From Chlorobiaceae bacterium (GTDB taxonomy: Bacteria > Bacteroidota > Chlorobiia > Chlorobiales > Chlorobiaceae): DNA of 47,684 nucleotides. This document shows, in pieces, positions 1 to 8,209 of the stretch. The first letter of the stretch is position 1; every line of letters starts with the position of its first letter. A program made the position numbers and the translations under genes. The notes under the pieces were generated by a model. That model saw only the letters and a list, made by a program, of their open reading frames with translations, was not told the origin of the DNA and did no database searches. The stretch spans positions 1 to 47,684 of the forward strand of contig JAAXXK010000018.1 of NCBI GenBank assembly GCA_013334525.1, written 5' to 3'.

Positions 1-302
1 GACTTTCTGCGAAGGGAACTTCGTCGCTCCAGAAGCATATGGACAACTCCGAGGCCGTCGCCCGACTGTTTTTCTACACACACCCAGTCGCCCACGCACG
101 GAAGTTCATGGGACAAGTGATGACGGTGCAGATATCTGCCGGCCAGCTTTGCCCTGAAATGGCCGGTCTGATCCACGAGCAGTAACTGATCACGATCGAC
201 CGCCGCAACGCGTGCGATTGTATCGGTTTCTTTGCATTCCGCCCTTTGCTCGAACCAGTCGTTCCAGCCTGATTCATTTAATGCATCGTGCTGTTTCTTC
301 AT
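1..302 (-). CDS. rsgA: Ribosome small-subunit-dependent GTPase A, N-terminal part (cut by window edge)
   Basis: Reading the minus strand from an ATG at 302 gives an open frame of 100 codons to the window edge. It starts MKKQHDALNESGWNDWF and contains DQTGHFRAKLAG, YLHRHHLSHELPCVGDWV and ERRSSLRRKS. This is the N-terminal OB-fold region of the RsgA (YjeQ) family, including the VGDWV strand and the LERR(S/T)xLxRK segment just before the circularly permuted GTPase domain, which lies outside the window. RsgA is known to act late in 30S ribosome maturation. It lies downstream of def on the same strand with a 274 bp gap, so it probably has its own promoter. No in-frame start lies just upstream, and no strong Shine-Dalgarno site is seen. 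Confidence 0.85.
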   Translation of the reverse strand, partial: MKKQHDALNESGWNDWFEQRAECKETDTIARVAAVDRDQLLLVDQTGHFRAKLAGRYLHRHHLSHELPCVGDWVCVEKQSGDGLGVVHMLLERRSSLRRK

Positions 303-576
303 AAAGCGGAGTCGAAGAGTAGGGGATGTTGTACAGTAAGCGCAAAAGAACTGGCTCCAAATAACAGTTATCTCATATTATATATTACACTTACGCTTTT
401 CCTTGCGGTAAGCTTATGTTGTCAGGTTCTATATTAATGTTGTTAAAGATCAACTATAACATTGTCAAGATCAGGCAAGCAAAGAGCATAAGATCATAAG
501 ATTTGGCGGACGTAAGTGACTGCTGAAACTAATCGTCATTCAGCGGTTCGTTAAAAAAGATTATTTCCGCTAAACT
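303..576. other. AT-rich gap between def and rsgA
   Basis: No coding potential is seen. The stretch is AT-rich, contains a short tandem CATAAGAT pair near 488-503, and presumably holds the rsgA promoter on the minus strand. No convincing terminator follows def. Confidence 0.4.
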
Positions 577-1110
577 CTACAGCTTTTCCGTCAGTCTGCG
601 TTGGTACTCCTGCTCGGTGACGAGGTCGTTCAGGCTTTCCAGGCGGTCGATGAAGAGCACTCCCTGAAGGTGGTCGAATTCGTGCTGGAACACCCGGGCA
701 GGGAAACCTTCGTACTCCACGTCCTTTTCTTCCCCATCCATCGTCAAATATCTGACCCCTATCCTCAGGTGCCGGGGAACCAGGCCGCGCAGGCCGGGTA
801 TGCTCAGGCATCCTTCCCAGCCCGATTCCTTTTCATTCGATGCCCAGAGCAATTCCGGATTGACCATGACGACAGGCGGGAGTTCAGGTGCATGGGGATA
901 GCGAACGCTGGGACGGGAGGCAATGACAATCATGCGGAGCGATTCGAATACCTGGGGCGCGGCCAGCCCGACACCTTTCGATTGTATAGCAGTTTCCAAC
1001 AGGTCGTTAGCAAGCAACCGGATGTCGGGATCCTCCATGCAGACAATGCCGGTGCTCACCTGTCGCAGAATCGGGTGCCCCATCTGCGCTATTGTTCGAA
1101 TAGCAGCCAT
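577..1110 (-). CDS. def: Peptide deformylase
   Basis: A 177-residue protein with all three deformylase motifs: GVGLAAPQV at residues 46-54, EGCLSIPG at 99-106 and QHEFDHLQG at 142-150. Cys101, His143 and His147 should bind the catalytic metal and Glu144 should be the general base. The enzyme removes the formyl group from the N-terminal methionine of new proteins. Length is normal for the family. The frame opens at an ATG at 1110, and rsgA follows on the same strand. A 221-codon plus-strand frame opposite it is a shadow: only the deformylase strand carries motifs. Confidence 0.95.
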   Translation of the reverse strand: MAAIRTIAQMGHPILRQVSTGIVCMEDPDIRLLANDLLETAIQSKGVGLAAPQVFESLRMIVIASRPSVRYPHAPELPPVVMVNPELLWASNEKESGWEGCLSIPGLRGLVPRHLRIGVRYLTMDGEEKDVEYEGFPARVFQHEFDHLQGVLFIDRLESLNDLVTEQEYQRRLTEKL

Positions 1111-1146
1111 GGTTGTTTTTCAATCGTTTCTTCAAATGTAATGCCT

Positions 1147-1310
1147 TCAGATGAAATGGGAGAAACCTTCGCGCTCGAAAATCAGGAATCCATTTTTGCC
1201 GCAACCAAACTGCCGTTCAAGCACCCGGTGGTCGATGAGGTATATCGTGCAATCATTGACGCCTGAACTTTTGCAGAATCGATGGGGAACTCCTGTAATG
1301 ATTCCGCCCG
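1147..1310 (+). pseudogene. Decayed fragment of a TPP-enzyme gene (paralogue of the gene at 2787-3998)
   Basis: The plus strand reads ATKLPFKHPVVDEVYRAIIDA and then a TGA at 1264-1266. The intact gene has GTKLPFRHLGPDEVYVGIIDAYGRSESMG around 3190-3280. The two DNA stretches align base for base from about 1190 to 1290: the TGA replaces the Tyr codon, and one extra base after ATGGGG shifts the frame. Weaker similarity (DEMGE against DREGR) begins near 1147. No flanking part of the gene is recognisable, so this is an internal fragment of a lost second copy. It is diverged well beyond a recent duplication. Confidence 0.8.
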
Positions 1311-1634
1311 AAGAGAAATGACTGACCTCCTGCGCCAATCAGGCCGGGCAGATCGTCAAATCAACCGGCATCGACAATGTTTTAGGATTAATCAAATGGC
1401 CCATATGGTCAGTTCAGTTTACACGGTTTCTTGACGATGCTGTCGAGTGTTACGTTCGGAACGGAAAACAGTAATCGACTTGAGGGGGAGGGGGCCTTAC
1501 TCGCTGTTACGGACGTTATACATCTGTTTTTTTTGTATTTTTTGAATAATTAGCATACTATTGATTGTGATGATGATAATGTCGCAACTAAGGATAAGGT
1601 GGCTATGTATAGGTATAGGTGATTTGTTATTGGT

Positions 1635-1646
1635 ATGAACGTTCAT
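1635..1646. promoter_or_regulatory. 12 bp perfect palindrome, operator-like
   Basis: ATGAACGTTCAT is its own reverse complement and lies about 280 bp before the outer-membrane protein gene. It could be an operator half-site pair. Chance occurrence cannot be excluded. Confidence 0.3.
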
Positions 1647-1779
1647 CATTAAAGACAGCCTGTTTTACATACGGGCGGCTTTCCCGTTAAAAAAAGGGAT
1701 TCTCGGACAGTGGGCTAAAGTGGAAATGTTCTAAACAGCTGGGGGTTGTGGTAACCTTGGGTGTGTGGCTGTTGGTTGG

Positions 1780-1810
1780 CCAGGATCCGTATGTCGCATA
1801 TGGATCCTGG
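1780..1810 (+). promoter_or_regulatory. Strong 14 bp inverted repeat in the leader of the OMP gene
   Basis: CCAGGATCCGTATG and CATATGGATCCTGG form a 14-position stem with one mismatch around a 3-base loop. TTATTTATT follows, so it could act as a terminator or attenuator. It lies 115 bp before the outer-membrane protein start and belongs to no upstream intact gene. Confidence 0.55.
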
Positions 1811-1925
1811 TTATTTATTGATCGTTATTCAGGTGTTCTTTCATGTTTCCTTATTTCAGCCGAATTGAATCAATAGTGGCAATAAGTATGGTTGCCTTTA
1901 TAAAACAAAAAAAAGGAGAATGAAA

Positions 1926-2486
1926 ATGAAGAAGACGATTTCCGCAGTAATTCTTGCCCTGATTTGTGGAGCAGGGAGTGCATCAGCTGCTGAACCCCTT
2001 AATGTCCGTAAGGCCAGCGTTGGTTATGAAGGTGTGTTTGCTGGTAATGTATTGCAGGGTATCAGCTCCCGTTATTGGTTTACAAAAAATGTCGGTTCCG
2101 AATTGAACGTATTCTACGGTTCTGTCGGTGTTGACAGTGCTACTGAGGACATTGATATTAAGGGTGATCTGTTTTTGGCATCGGCTAAAGTCTTGTACGC
2201 TCCGGTCGTCAAGGATCATAGCAAGTTCTATCTGGGCTTCGAAGGCGGTATCGGCTCGATAGGTGCCAAAAAGGATGACAAGAATGTCCTGCCCGGCGAT
2301 ATCTCTGTTTATACCTATGGCCCGCTGGTAGGTGCTGAGTTTAATTTTGCCGAAATTCCGGAGCTCGGTCTTAACTGGGAAGTTGGTTACAAATTCCACA
2401 ACGCCAACTACAGCGATGACAGCAGGGACATCGATGTAAACCTCAACGGTACGTATGTTTCCCTGGGTGCGCATTACTACTTCTGA
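1926..2486 (+). CDS. Small outer-membrane beta-barrel protein
   Basis: 186 residues. The first ~21 form a classical signal peptide (MKKTISAVILALICGAG, then SASA before AEP). The rest alternates short beta strands with turns and ends in HYYF, whose terminal Phe is typical of barrels inserted by the BAM complex. Size and pattern match the OmpA/porin-like eight-stranded barrel superfamily (OMP_b-brl). A more precise role cannot be read. The ATG at 1926 is preferred over the in-frame ATG at 1920, because AAGGAG at 1913-1918 is only one base from the latter but 7 bases from the former. The gene has a 115 bp leader with a strong hairpin upstream and a clear terminator downstream, so it is probably monocistronic and well expressed. 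Confidence 0.75.
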   Translation: MKKTISAVILALICGAGSASAAEPLNVRKASVGYEGVFAGNVLQGISSRYWFTKNVGSELNVFYGSVGVDSATEDIDIKGDLFLASAKVLYAPVVKDHSKFYLGFEGGIGSIGAKKDDKNVLPGDISVYTYGPLVGAEFNFAEIPELGLNWEVGYKFHNANYSDDSRDIDVNLNGTYVSLGAHYYF

Positions 2487-2528
2487 GCCTGAAGAGAAAA
2501 GCCATTCCCTAAGGGGTGGATAACAGTG

Positions 2529-2560
2529 AAAGGACTGCCCGTGAAGGCGGTCCTTTTGCG
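2529..2560 (+). terminator. Rho-independent terminator after the OMP gene
   Basis: AAAGGACTGCC pairs with GGCGGTCCTTT (11 pairs including one G-T) around a 6-base loop. It is followed by TGCGTTTT. Confidence 0.75.
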
Positions 2561-2786
2561 TTTTGGGGGAATGGGGCGAAAGTGACCACGTTGACAAAAA
2601 AGCTATAGCAGGTTTGTCATTCCTTCGGAACTCATCGGAAAAGCCGTCGTGTTGGAAAATTATGTACATTTTTTATTTGCCATGCAGTCTGATGTCACTA
2701 GCCTCAAAATCCTTTGAAAGTCGAACGGGTTTCAGGATGGTCGGTTTCGGTATCTATTCGAGAACAATCAGGATTCATCGTCAGCT

Positions 2787-3998
2787 ATGACTGTATCCTT
2801 TGATCCTAAAAAAATGCAGGGTGCAGCCCCTGGCCAGGTAACTGTTGCTGAAGCTGCCGGGCGGGCGTTGGTTGATGCCGGGGTTTCGGTGGTGAACTGT
2901 GTTCCTGCTACCGGTGCAGCTTCGATTTTCGAGGCATGGAAGAGGTTTTCAGGGCGGGAAAAGCCCTATCACTACCATGAAGAGGTCGCGATGGGGATGG
3001 CCATGGGAGCTTCACTCACCGGGCAGCGCAGTGCAGTGGTCATCAAGGCGCACGGTTTTGCCAAGGCGGGTAACGCGATGGTCGATGCGTGGAGCTTCGG
3101 GGCCGAAGGGGGGCTGGTTGTCATTGTCGCTGCGGACCGGGAGGGGCGCTCCTCCGATACGATCTTCGATTCGACCGCCCTTGTCGCAGGGACGAAACTG
3201 CCGTTCCGGCACCTTGGCCCCGATGAGGTGTACGTTGGAATTATCGACGCCTACGGCCGTTCCGAATCGATGGGGATGCCGGTGGTGCTTGTTGTGGAGG
3301 ACGATGACCTTGCCGGTTACATTCCTGCGCCGCCTAATTCATTCATGCCTGTCCGAAAGGTTGTGGCTCCAGAGAGCGACCCGCTTCGTCACGTTCTTTT
3401 TCCAGGCAACAGCAATTACCCTCACCAGGTCGCAGAGGCGAAACTGGCCGGCCGCGACTGGCGGGTGATTCTCCGTCCGGAGCTCCCGGTGATTCCGGAC
3501 GGCCTTCCGGAGAAGTTCCATGCAGCCATCCGCTCCTACATGCCGGTATTCGATGTTTTGCAGAGCCTTCGAAGCCAGATCGATTTCATCATGGGCGATA
3601 CTGGCACCAGCAGCCTGTTCGTCTGCCCTCCCTACAGCCTTGTCGATGCGACGACCTACTACGGAGGGAGCATAACCATGGCGGCCGGAGCGCTCAGCGC
3701 CGGTGCGCGCAAGGCGTGGGCGATCACCGGGGACTGGACCTTCACGGCGGCCGGGCACCTGGGTCTCCATGAGGCGTTCCACCAGGATTTGCCCGTGAAG
3801 GTGCTCATTTTCCACAACCGGGCAGCGGTGGCTACCGGCGGCCAGCTTCTGGACGAGGCTCTTTTCGAGCGTCATTTGAAGGGGTATCCGGAGTTTGTAA
3901 GACGGGTCGAGGCCAGCGACGATGCGAACCTTCACGACACTCTGCAAAGTGCGCAACTCTCCGATCGGATGGAAATCATGGTCGTCGATTTCGCCTGA
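2787..3998 (+). CDS. TPP-dependent enzyme, indolepyruvate oxidoreductase alpha / sulfopyruvate decarboxylase-like
   Basis: 403 residues in the two-domain order of indolepyruvate:ferredoxin oxidoreductase alpha chains and sulfopyruvate/phosphonopyruvate decarboxylases. The N-terminal pyrimidine-binding domain (about 15-180) carries HEEVAMGMA with the cofactor-activating Glu at 65 or 66, and GGLVVIVAADREG. The C-terminal diphosphate-binding domain has the GD-x(~28)-N motif starting at GDWTF near residue 315 and ending at FHNR. The 2[4Fe-4S] ferredoxin tail of true IorA (usually about 600 residues) is absent, and no IorB partner is nearby, so a ferredoxin-linked reaction is doubtful and the substrate is unknown. 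No clear Shine-Dalgarno precedes the ATG. Fragments of former paralogues lie at 1147-1310 and 7456-7482. Confidence 0.75.
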   Translation: MTVSFDPKKMQGAAPGQVTVAEAAGRALVDAGVSVVNCVPATGAASIFEAWKRFSGREKPYHYHEEVAMGMAMGASLTGQRSAVVIKAHGFAKAGNAMVDAWSFGAEGGLVVIVAADREGRSSDTIFDSTALVAGTKLPFRHLGPDEVYVGIIDAYGRSESMGMPVVLVVEDDDLAGYIPAPPNSFMPVRKVVAPESDPLRHVLFPGNSNYPHQVAEAKLAGRDWRVILRPELPVIPDGLPEKFHAAIRSYMPVFDVLQSLRSQIDFIMGDTGTSSLFVCPPYSLVDATTYYGGSITMAAGALSAGARKAWAITGDWTFTAAGHLGLHEAFHQDLPVKVLIFHNRAAVATGGQLLDEALFERHLKGYPEFVRRVEASDDANLHDTLQSAQLSDRMEIMVVDFA

Positions 3999-4001
3999 CG
4001 G
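3975..4001 (+). repeat. 27 bp direct repeat, copy 1 (3' end of TPP-enzyme gene)
   Basis: This covers the last codons and stop of the TPP-enzyme gene (VVDFA-stop plus two bases). It matches 7456-7482 with one mismatch in 27 (A at 3978, G at 7459). The two copies bracket the autotransporter gene. Confidence 0.9.
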
Positions 4002-4427
4002 GGTTATCTGCAACTTAAACGGTATTCCTGTACGATTCCATTTCTGTAAGAGAACGAAGAGTAGGTGACACATCCCTTTGTTAGTAAAGACTCGCCCCTA
4101 ATTTCCTCCCCTGAGCCTCTCTGGTCGTTGCGCTTTTATCGCCATGTGCCGGATTCTCCGGCTGAAAGAATGTTTCAAAGATCCATTTTTTAGCGGCGCC
4201 CGTAATTCTGTGTTGCGGCTGTACCCTTTATCGGTCAGCCTGAAGGCAGGGTTTGCGACCAGTCCATTGATATTTACAGAGCCGTAACATTCATAGGATG
4301 GTAAGGTCTCTGGAACTGTTTGTTTAACATAATCTTAACAAGATTTATTGGCACATTGTTCGATCGTTCATGCTGTTAACAGCAATGGAGTAAATCATTT
4401 TTTATAAACGATCGTAGAAAGAACAAT
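4002..4427. other. Non-coding leader of the autotransporter gene
   Basis: No gene is seen in this 426 bp stretch. Its notable content is the nested palindromic structure at 4361-4414 just before the autotransporter start. No clear terminator for the preceding TPP-enzyme gene was found. Confidence 0.5.
4361..4414. promoter_or_regulatory. Nested palindromes just upstream of the autotransporter start
   Basis: CGATCGTT at 4361-4368 and AACGATCG at 4407-4414 form a perfect inverted repeat. It encloses a perfect 14 bp palindrome, TGCTGTTAACAGCA, at 4371-4384. The right arm ends 13 bp before the ATG at 4428, beside the weak ribosome site GAAAGAA. It could be a repressor operator or an RNA structure limiting translation. 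Confidence 0.45.
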
Positions 4428-7400
4428 ATGAGCCACTCATACCCACGTATTATCATTATTGGCTTTGCCCTTTCTTTCCAGATAGCTTTCACGAGTGCAT
4501 GGGCAGCCGACTTTACTGTCAACGATGGCGTCACTGACACGGCAGCGAAGACCCTCGGAGCCACTGCAGGACAAACCGGTACCGTCAACGCAACGGGAAC
4601 CCTTTCAGTCAGTGGCTCAACTGTCGCAATAACCATTACCGGAAGCAACGAGACGCTTAACAACAACGGCAGGATTTACCAGACCGGCACCGGTCGGGTA
4701 ATCTACGATAACACTGGCGTGACCGGCCTGGTTATCAATAACGGCAGTCTCACCAATTCGACCGCACTGATTCAATCGGCAAATGCGGATGTTATCCAGA
4801 TGAACAAGGCTGGTGGCAGCGTGATATTGAATAACTACGGTACCATGACTTCATTGAATCCATCCGCCGGAGGATCTCAGGTGGCAGATTTCAATGCGAT
4901 CACAACCGGCGCCAATACCGTCAATAACTTTGCCACAGGTAACATGCAGGCGTCGCAAGCCGACGTGGTTCGACCTGGCGTGAATGGCCTTGTCAATAAT
5001 TCCGGACAAATAATATCGACATCGACGAACGGCTCAAGCAGTGATGGTGTGGACGTGCAGAGCAATACGGGCGTTACCGTCGTCAACGCAAATAATTGGA
5101 GCCCGGCAACCCCTTCCACTCCCGGCAGCGGCCTTATTGAGGGGGCTCGCCATGGTATCACCGGCGGTCCGGGAAGTGACATAGCCTTTACCACAACCAT
5201 CACCAATAATCTCGGCGGCACCATCCAGGGGGACAATGGTTCAGGCATCAATCTCGATGGTTTAAGTGGACTCCAGACCGCAACCATCATCAATAACGGC
5301 ACGATTACGGGAAATGGCCATGATTTCAGTGGCAATCTGCTCAGCCGTGACGGTGATGGTATTGATGTAGACGGGATCGCCAACATTACCAATACCGGGA
5401 TCATCCGCTCAATAAACGCCTTCACAATTCCGGCAGATGGTGTGGCTAAAAGTGAGGGAATCACTATTGGCGGCGGCACCGTGATCAACTCCGGTACCAT
5501 TGAAGGGCTAGTCGCTTCAGGCAATACCAACGCGGTAGGCCGCGGCATCACCTTTTCGGGAAATGATATCACGACCGGCGCGCTCGCGGGAACACGTGAG
5601 GCCATCTATGGGAACGCTGTTGTCAACAATAATGCCGGTGGCCTGATTCGCGGCGACTCCGATTCGGCTATCGCAGTGGAAGGTCCAGCCAGCGGCAGTG
5701 GCTTTACTGTGCAGATCAACAACAATAGTGGGGCAACAATCCAGGGTGGAGGGGCAACCAATGCGGCGATATGGGTTCGCTCCGATAATGTCCCCACCAA
5801 CCCCAACATTACCGTGACCAACCGTGGGAGCATTGATGGAAGCAGCAGCGGCAAAGCAATCGCTTTAGGTCAGGGAAATGATACTGTCCAGCTCTTTGGC
5901 GGCACGGTCATCGGAACCATCGACGCTGGCTCGGGCACCAACACCCTGCAAACCAATGGCACACAGAGCTTTGCCGGAGGGACTATCCTCAATTTTCAGA
6001 ATCTGAATGTGCTTGGTGGGACTACCAGCATGAACGGGAGTAATACCTTCACGAGCGGTACAACGGTAGCTAGTGGTGGAACCTTGATTGTGGGATCATC
6101 GGAAGCCGATAACTCTGCCCGGTTGCTTGGTAATGTGACCGTCTCTTCCGGCGCTGCACTGGCTGGTCACGGTGGTATTGGTGGCACGGTGACCAATAAC
6201 GGAACAGTCGCTCCCGGAGGTTCGATTGGAACGTTAATGGTCAGCGGCAATTATGTGCAAAACAGTGGAGGCAATCTCACCACTTCGATTACGCCTGTTG
6301 CCAACAGCGTTTTGGCCGTCACCGGCACGGCGAGCCTTGCCGGAAGTTTTACCATTGATGCCGGCAGCGGGACTTACACCAAAAAAACTTACACACTGCT
6401 GACCTCATCTGGTTTAAGCGGCACATTCTCAAGCGCCTCGGGTAATTTATCCACCTATAGCCCATTGGATTACTACCTGACTTATGACGCCAATAATGCA
6501 TACCTGACACTCCGGGCTTCAACCGTCGATACCCAGCAATCATTGGCGAACAATGCCCAGGTACTGCAAAGCATCTTCAACCTGGAAACTTCAGTCATCA
6601 ACAATGGTTTGAATTATGACTCCTCACTGCTTGACAAGCACAATTTCAGTGTTTCTACCGGTGGTCGTTACAGTAGATATGGCACAGGGGCTTTGGTCAT
6701 TGGCGGTTACCGTGTGAATGAAAATGTGCGAGTAGGGTTGTCTCTCGACCAGGGCTTATCATCATCTTTACCTGCCGGCATTAAGCTGAGGCAACACAAC
6801 CCTTTATTCGGCGCCTTTGGAGTATGGCAGGCAAGACAGGATGGTTCAGGGGCGCAAGTGAAGGTAGCCGCTGGTTACCATGATTCAGACTTGACCATTA
6901 CCCGTCCAGTGGTCGGGACTTCTGACCCGGGTTCCGGTTCGACAAAACTTATCAGCCAGGCCGTCGCTCTGGTTGGCAGCTATGGGGTTGATATGAAGGG
7001 CAGTTGGATTGCAACGCCCTATGCCGGCATTCGTTATACCGATGTGAAAGCAGGTGGCTACACAGAAGCGGCAAGTGACACGGTAACCGCACCTCTATCG
7101 TATACCAACCTCAGACAAACCGCCACGACGCTGTTGGCTGGTATTCGTTTTGCAGGCAAGCTTACTGACAGGGTTTCATTAAATGGCAGTGCAGGGGTTG
7201 AACATGATGCGAACAATAGAAGGGCTAATTACACGGCGACCAGTTCAATCATTTCAGGCCTGAACCCAATCGTATTCAACACCAACATCAACAAGACACG
7301 ACCTGTTGCCAGCCTTGGTACCACAGTATCAATTGATAACAGGCAAGATCTTGCAATCACCGCCATGTACAGGGAAGAAGGCTTCAGTAACAGCAGTACC

Positions 7401-7436
7401 ACATCTGTTTATGGTACTTACACGATCAGGTTCTGA
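4428..7436 (+). CDS. Autotransporter (type Va) adhesin-like protein
   Basis: 1002 residues. A signal peptide (MSHSYPRIIIIGFALSF, cleavage after SAWA near residue 27) precedes a long passenger rich in Gly, Asn, Thr and Ser. The passenger's NNGTIT/NSGTI-like units suggest a right-handed beta-helix. Around residues 540-620 is an autotransporter-associated stretch (GGTLIVGSS, GHGGIGGTV, NNGTVAPGGSIGTL, GNYVQ). The last ~270 residues (from NFSVSTGGRYSRYG) are a beta-barrel with alternating aromatic strands ending in YGTYTIRF, as required for outer-membrane insertion. No protease triad is evident, so an adhesin or surface-structure role is likeliest. Antisense frames over the gene are shadows of its repetitive composition. 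It is bracketed by a 27 bp direct repeat and preceded by nested palindromes, which suggests acquisition or replacement. Confidence 0.88.
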   Translation: MSHSYPRIIIIGFALSFQIAFTSAWAADFTVNDGVTDTAAKTLGATAGQTGTVNATGTLSVSGSTVAITITGSNETLNNNGRIYQTGTGRVIYDNTGVTGLVINNGSLTNSTALIQSANADVIQMNKAGGSVILNNYGTMTSLNPSAGGSQVADFNAITTGANTVNNFATGNMQASQADVVRPGVNGLVNNSGQIISTSTNGSSSDGVDVQSNTGVTVVNANNWSPATPSTPGSGLIEGARHGITGGPGSDIAFTTTITNNLGGTIQGDNGSGINLDGLSGLQTATIINNGTITGNGHDFSGNLLSRDGDGIDVDGIANITNTGIIRSINAFTIPADGVAKSEGITIGGGTVINSGTIEGLVASGNTNAVGRGITFSGNDITTGALAGTREAIYGNAVVNNNAGGLIRGDSDSAIAVEGPASGSGFTVQINNNSGATIQGGGATNAAIWVRSDNVPTNPNITVTNRGSIDGSSSGKAIALGQGNDTVQLFGGTVIGTIDAGSGTNTLQTNGTQSFAGGTILNFQNLNVLGGTTSMNGSNTFTSGTTVASGGTLIVGSSEADNSARLLGNVTVSSGAALAGHGGIGGTVTNNGTVAPGGSIGTLMVSGNYVQNSGGNLTTSITPVANSVLAVTGTASLAGSFTIDAGSGTYTKKTYTLLTSSGLSGTFSSASGNLSTYSPLDYYLTYDANNAYLTLRASTVDTQQSLANNAQVLQSIFNLETSVINNGLNYDSSLLDKHNFSVSTGGRYSRYGTGALVIGGYRVNENVRVGLSLDQGLSSSLPAGIKLRQHNPLFGAFGVWQARQDGSGAQVKVAAGYHDSDLTITRPVVGTSDPGSGSTKLISQAVALVGSYGVDMKGSWIATPYAGIRYTDVKAGGYTEAASDTVTAPLSYTNLRQTATTLLAGIRFAGKLTDRVSLNGSAGVEHDANNRRANYTATSSIISGLNPIVFNTNINKTRPVASLGTTVSIDNRQDLAITAMYREEGFSNSSTTSVYGTYTIRF

Positions 7437-7455
7437 CCACATGGCATTTTTAGAG

Positions 7456-7482
7456 ATCGTGGTCGTCGATTTCGCCTGACGG
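7456..7482 (+). pseudogene. 27 bp direct repeat, copy 2: orphan 3' end of a TPP-enzyme gene
   Basis: The plus strand reads E-I-V-V-V-D-F-A-stop, against E-I-M-V-V-D-F-A-stop at the end of the intact gene. 26 of 27 bases are identical to 3975-4001. It begins 19 bp after the autotransporter stop. Either the autotransporter replaced the body of a tandem paralogue, or this is a duplicated junction from its insertion. Confidence 0.7.
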
Positions 7483-7516
7483 CAATCTTTTGCTGAAACG
7501 CTGTTCCGGTTTTGGC

Positions 7517-8209
7517 CTACTTCTGGTAGCACCAGGCTTCGTGCCATGTCCGCTTCTCAAGCTTGCGGCTGTTTTTCAGCCCGGCGTTTTCAGCCAGAGA
7601 CTGCAGGAGTGAGGGGGTTTCGGGGAAATCGCAGTTCCTGATATGCTCCTGGACCTCGTCCCGTTCCGCACGACTCAGCGCGTCCCACTGGTTGGCCACC
7701 GCCTCGTTGTAATCGACGAGATACTCCTGTCGCTCCTGTCCCTCCACACGCATGACATCCACCAGGACCACGCAACCGTTTTCGCGAAGGACTCGACGGC
7801 ACTGGGTGAAAAATGCCTGCTTGGCCTCGACTGGCAGGTGGTGCAGGGCATAGCCGGAGTATACCAGGTCGAAATGGTTCGCCGGTGCCTCTTTCAGTAC
7901 GGCGATCATATCCTTGCAGAGCAGGTTTACTCGGACTCCGAAAGGTTCCAGGTTGTTTCGGGCGACATCGAGGGCGTAGGGTGAGAGGTCACATCCGCAA
8001 TACTCCGCAACCTGCCCCGGTTTCAGGATCTTGCCGATATGGGCGGCGTCCCCGCAGCCCAGGTCGATAATGTTCAGCGGTCCGGGGTGGGCCTGGAACA
8101 GTTTCCTGACGGCAGCAGTGATCTCCTTGTGGTACATAAGGTTATGGCTGATGACCTTCTGGTAGGTACCCCAGGTTTTACGGAAGATGTAGATCGGGTC
8201 GTTGCTCAT
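7517..8209 (-). CDS. Class I SAM-dependent methyltransferase
   Basis: 230 residues. SAM-binding motif I is IDLGCGDAAHIG near residues 44-55. An acidic residue follows beta 2 (YCGCDLSPYALDVA), and motifs LVYSGYALHHLP and VLRENGCVVLVDV complete a Rossmann methyltransferase of the Methyltransf_11/25 type. About 45 N-terminal residues (RKTWGTYQKVISHNLMYHKE) and a C-terminal helical part could form a small-molecule substrate pocket, but the substrate cannot be inferred. It is encoded alone on the minus strand, convergent with the autotransporter. The upstream 419 bp contain nothing else recognisable. Confidence 0.85.
   Translation of the reverse strand: MSNDPIYIFRKTWGTYQKVISHNLMYHKEITAAVRKLFQAHPGPLNIIDLGCGDAAHIGKILKPGQVAEYCGCDLSPYALDVARNNLEPFGVRVNLLCKDMIAVLKEAPANHFDLVYSGYALHHLPVEAKQAFFTQCRRVLRENGCVVLVDVMRVEGQERQEYLVDYNEAVANQWDALSRAERDEVQEHIRNCDFPETPSLLQSLAENAGLKNSRKLEKRTWHEAWCYQK

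Larger units (their letters stand above)
1311..1925. other. Long non-coding stretch upstream of the outer-membrane protein gene
   Basis: No intact gene is present. From about 1340 to 1474 one plus frame reads like protein (for example TGIDNVLGLIKWPIWS and FLDDAVECYVRNG before a stop) but has no start, so it may be another gene remnant. After 1500 the DNA is AT-rich, with a 12 bp palindrome ATGAACGTTCAT at 1635-1646 and a strong hairpin at 1780-1810. Confidence 0.5.

Noticed and set aside
601..1266. 221-codon plus-strand frame over def and the TPP fragment
   Set aside because: Most of it is antisense to a deformylase with all motifs. Only its last ~40 codons are meaningful, and those are the pseudogene fragment reported separately.
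2563..2790. 75-codon plus frame between the OMP gene and the TPP-enzyme gene
   Set aside because: It starts directly behind the terminator, has no ribosome site or domain, and its composition is not protein-like.
4877..5854. Two long minus-strand frames opposite the autotransporter
   Set aside because: They are Pro/Val/Ile/Leu-rich shadows of the Gly/Asn/Thr repeats on the coding strand, with no independent start signal or family match.
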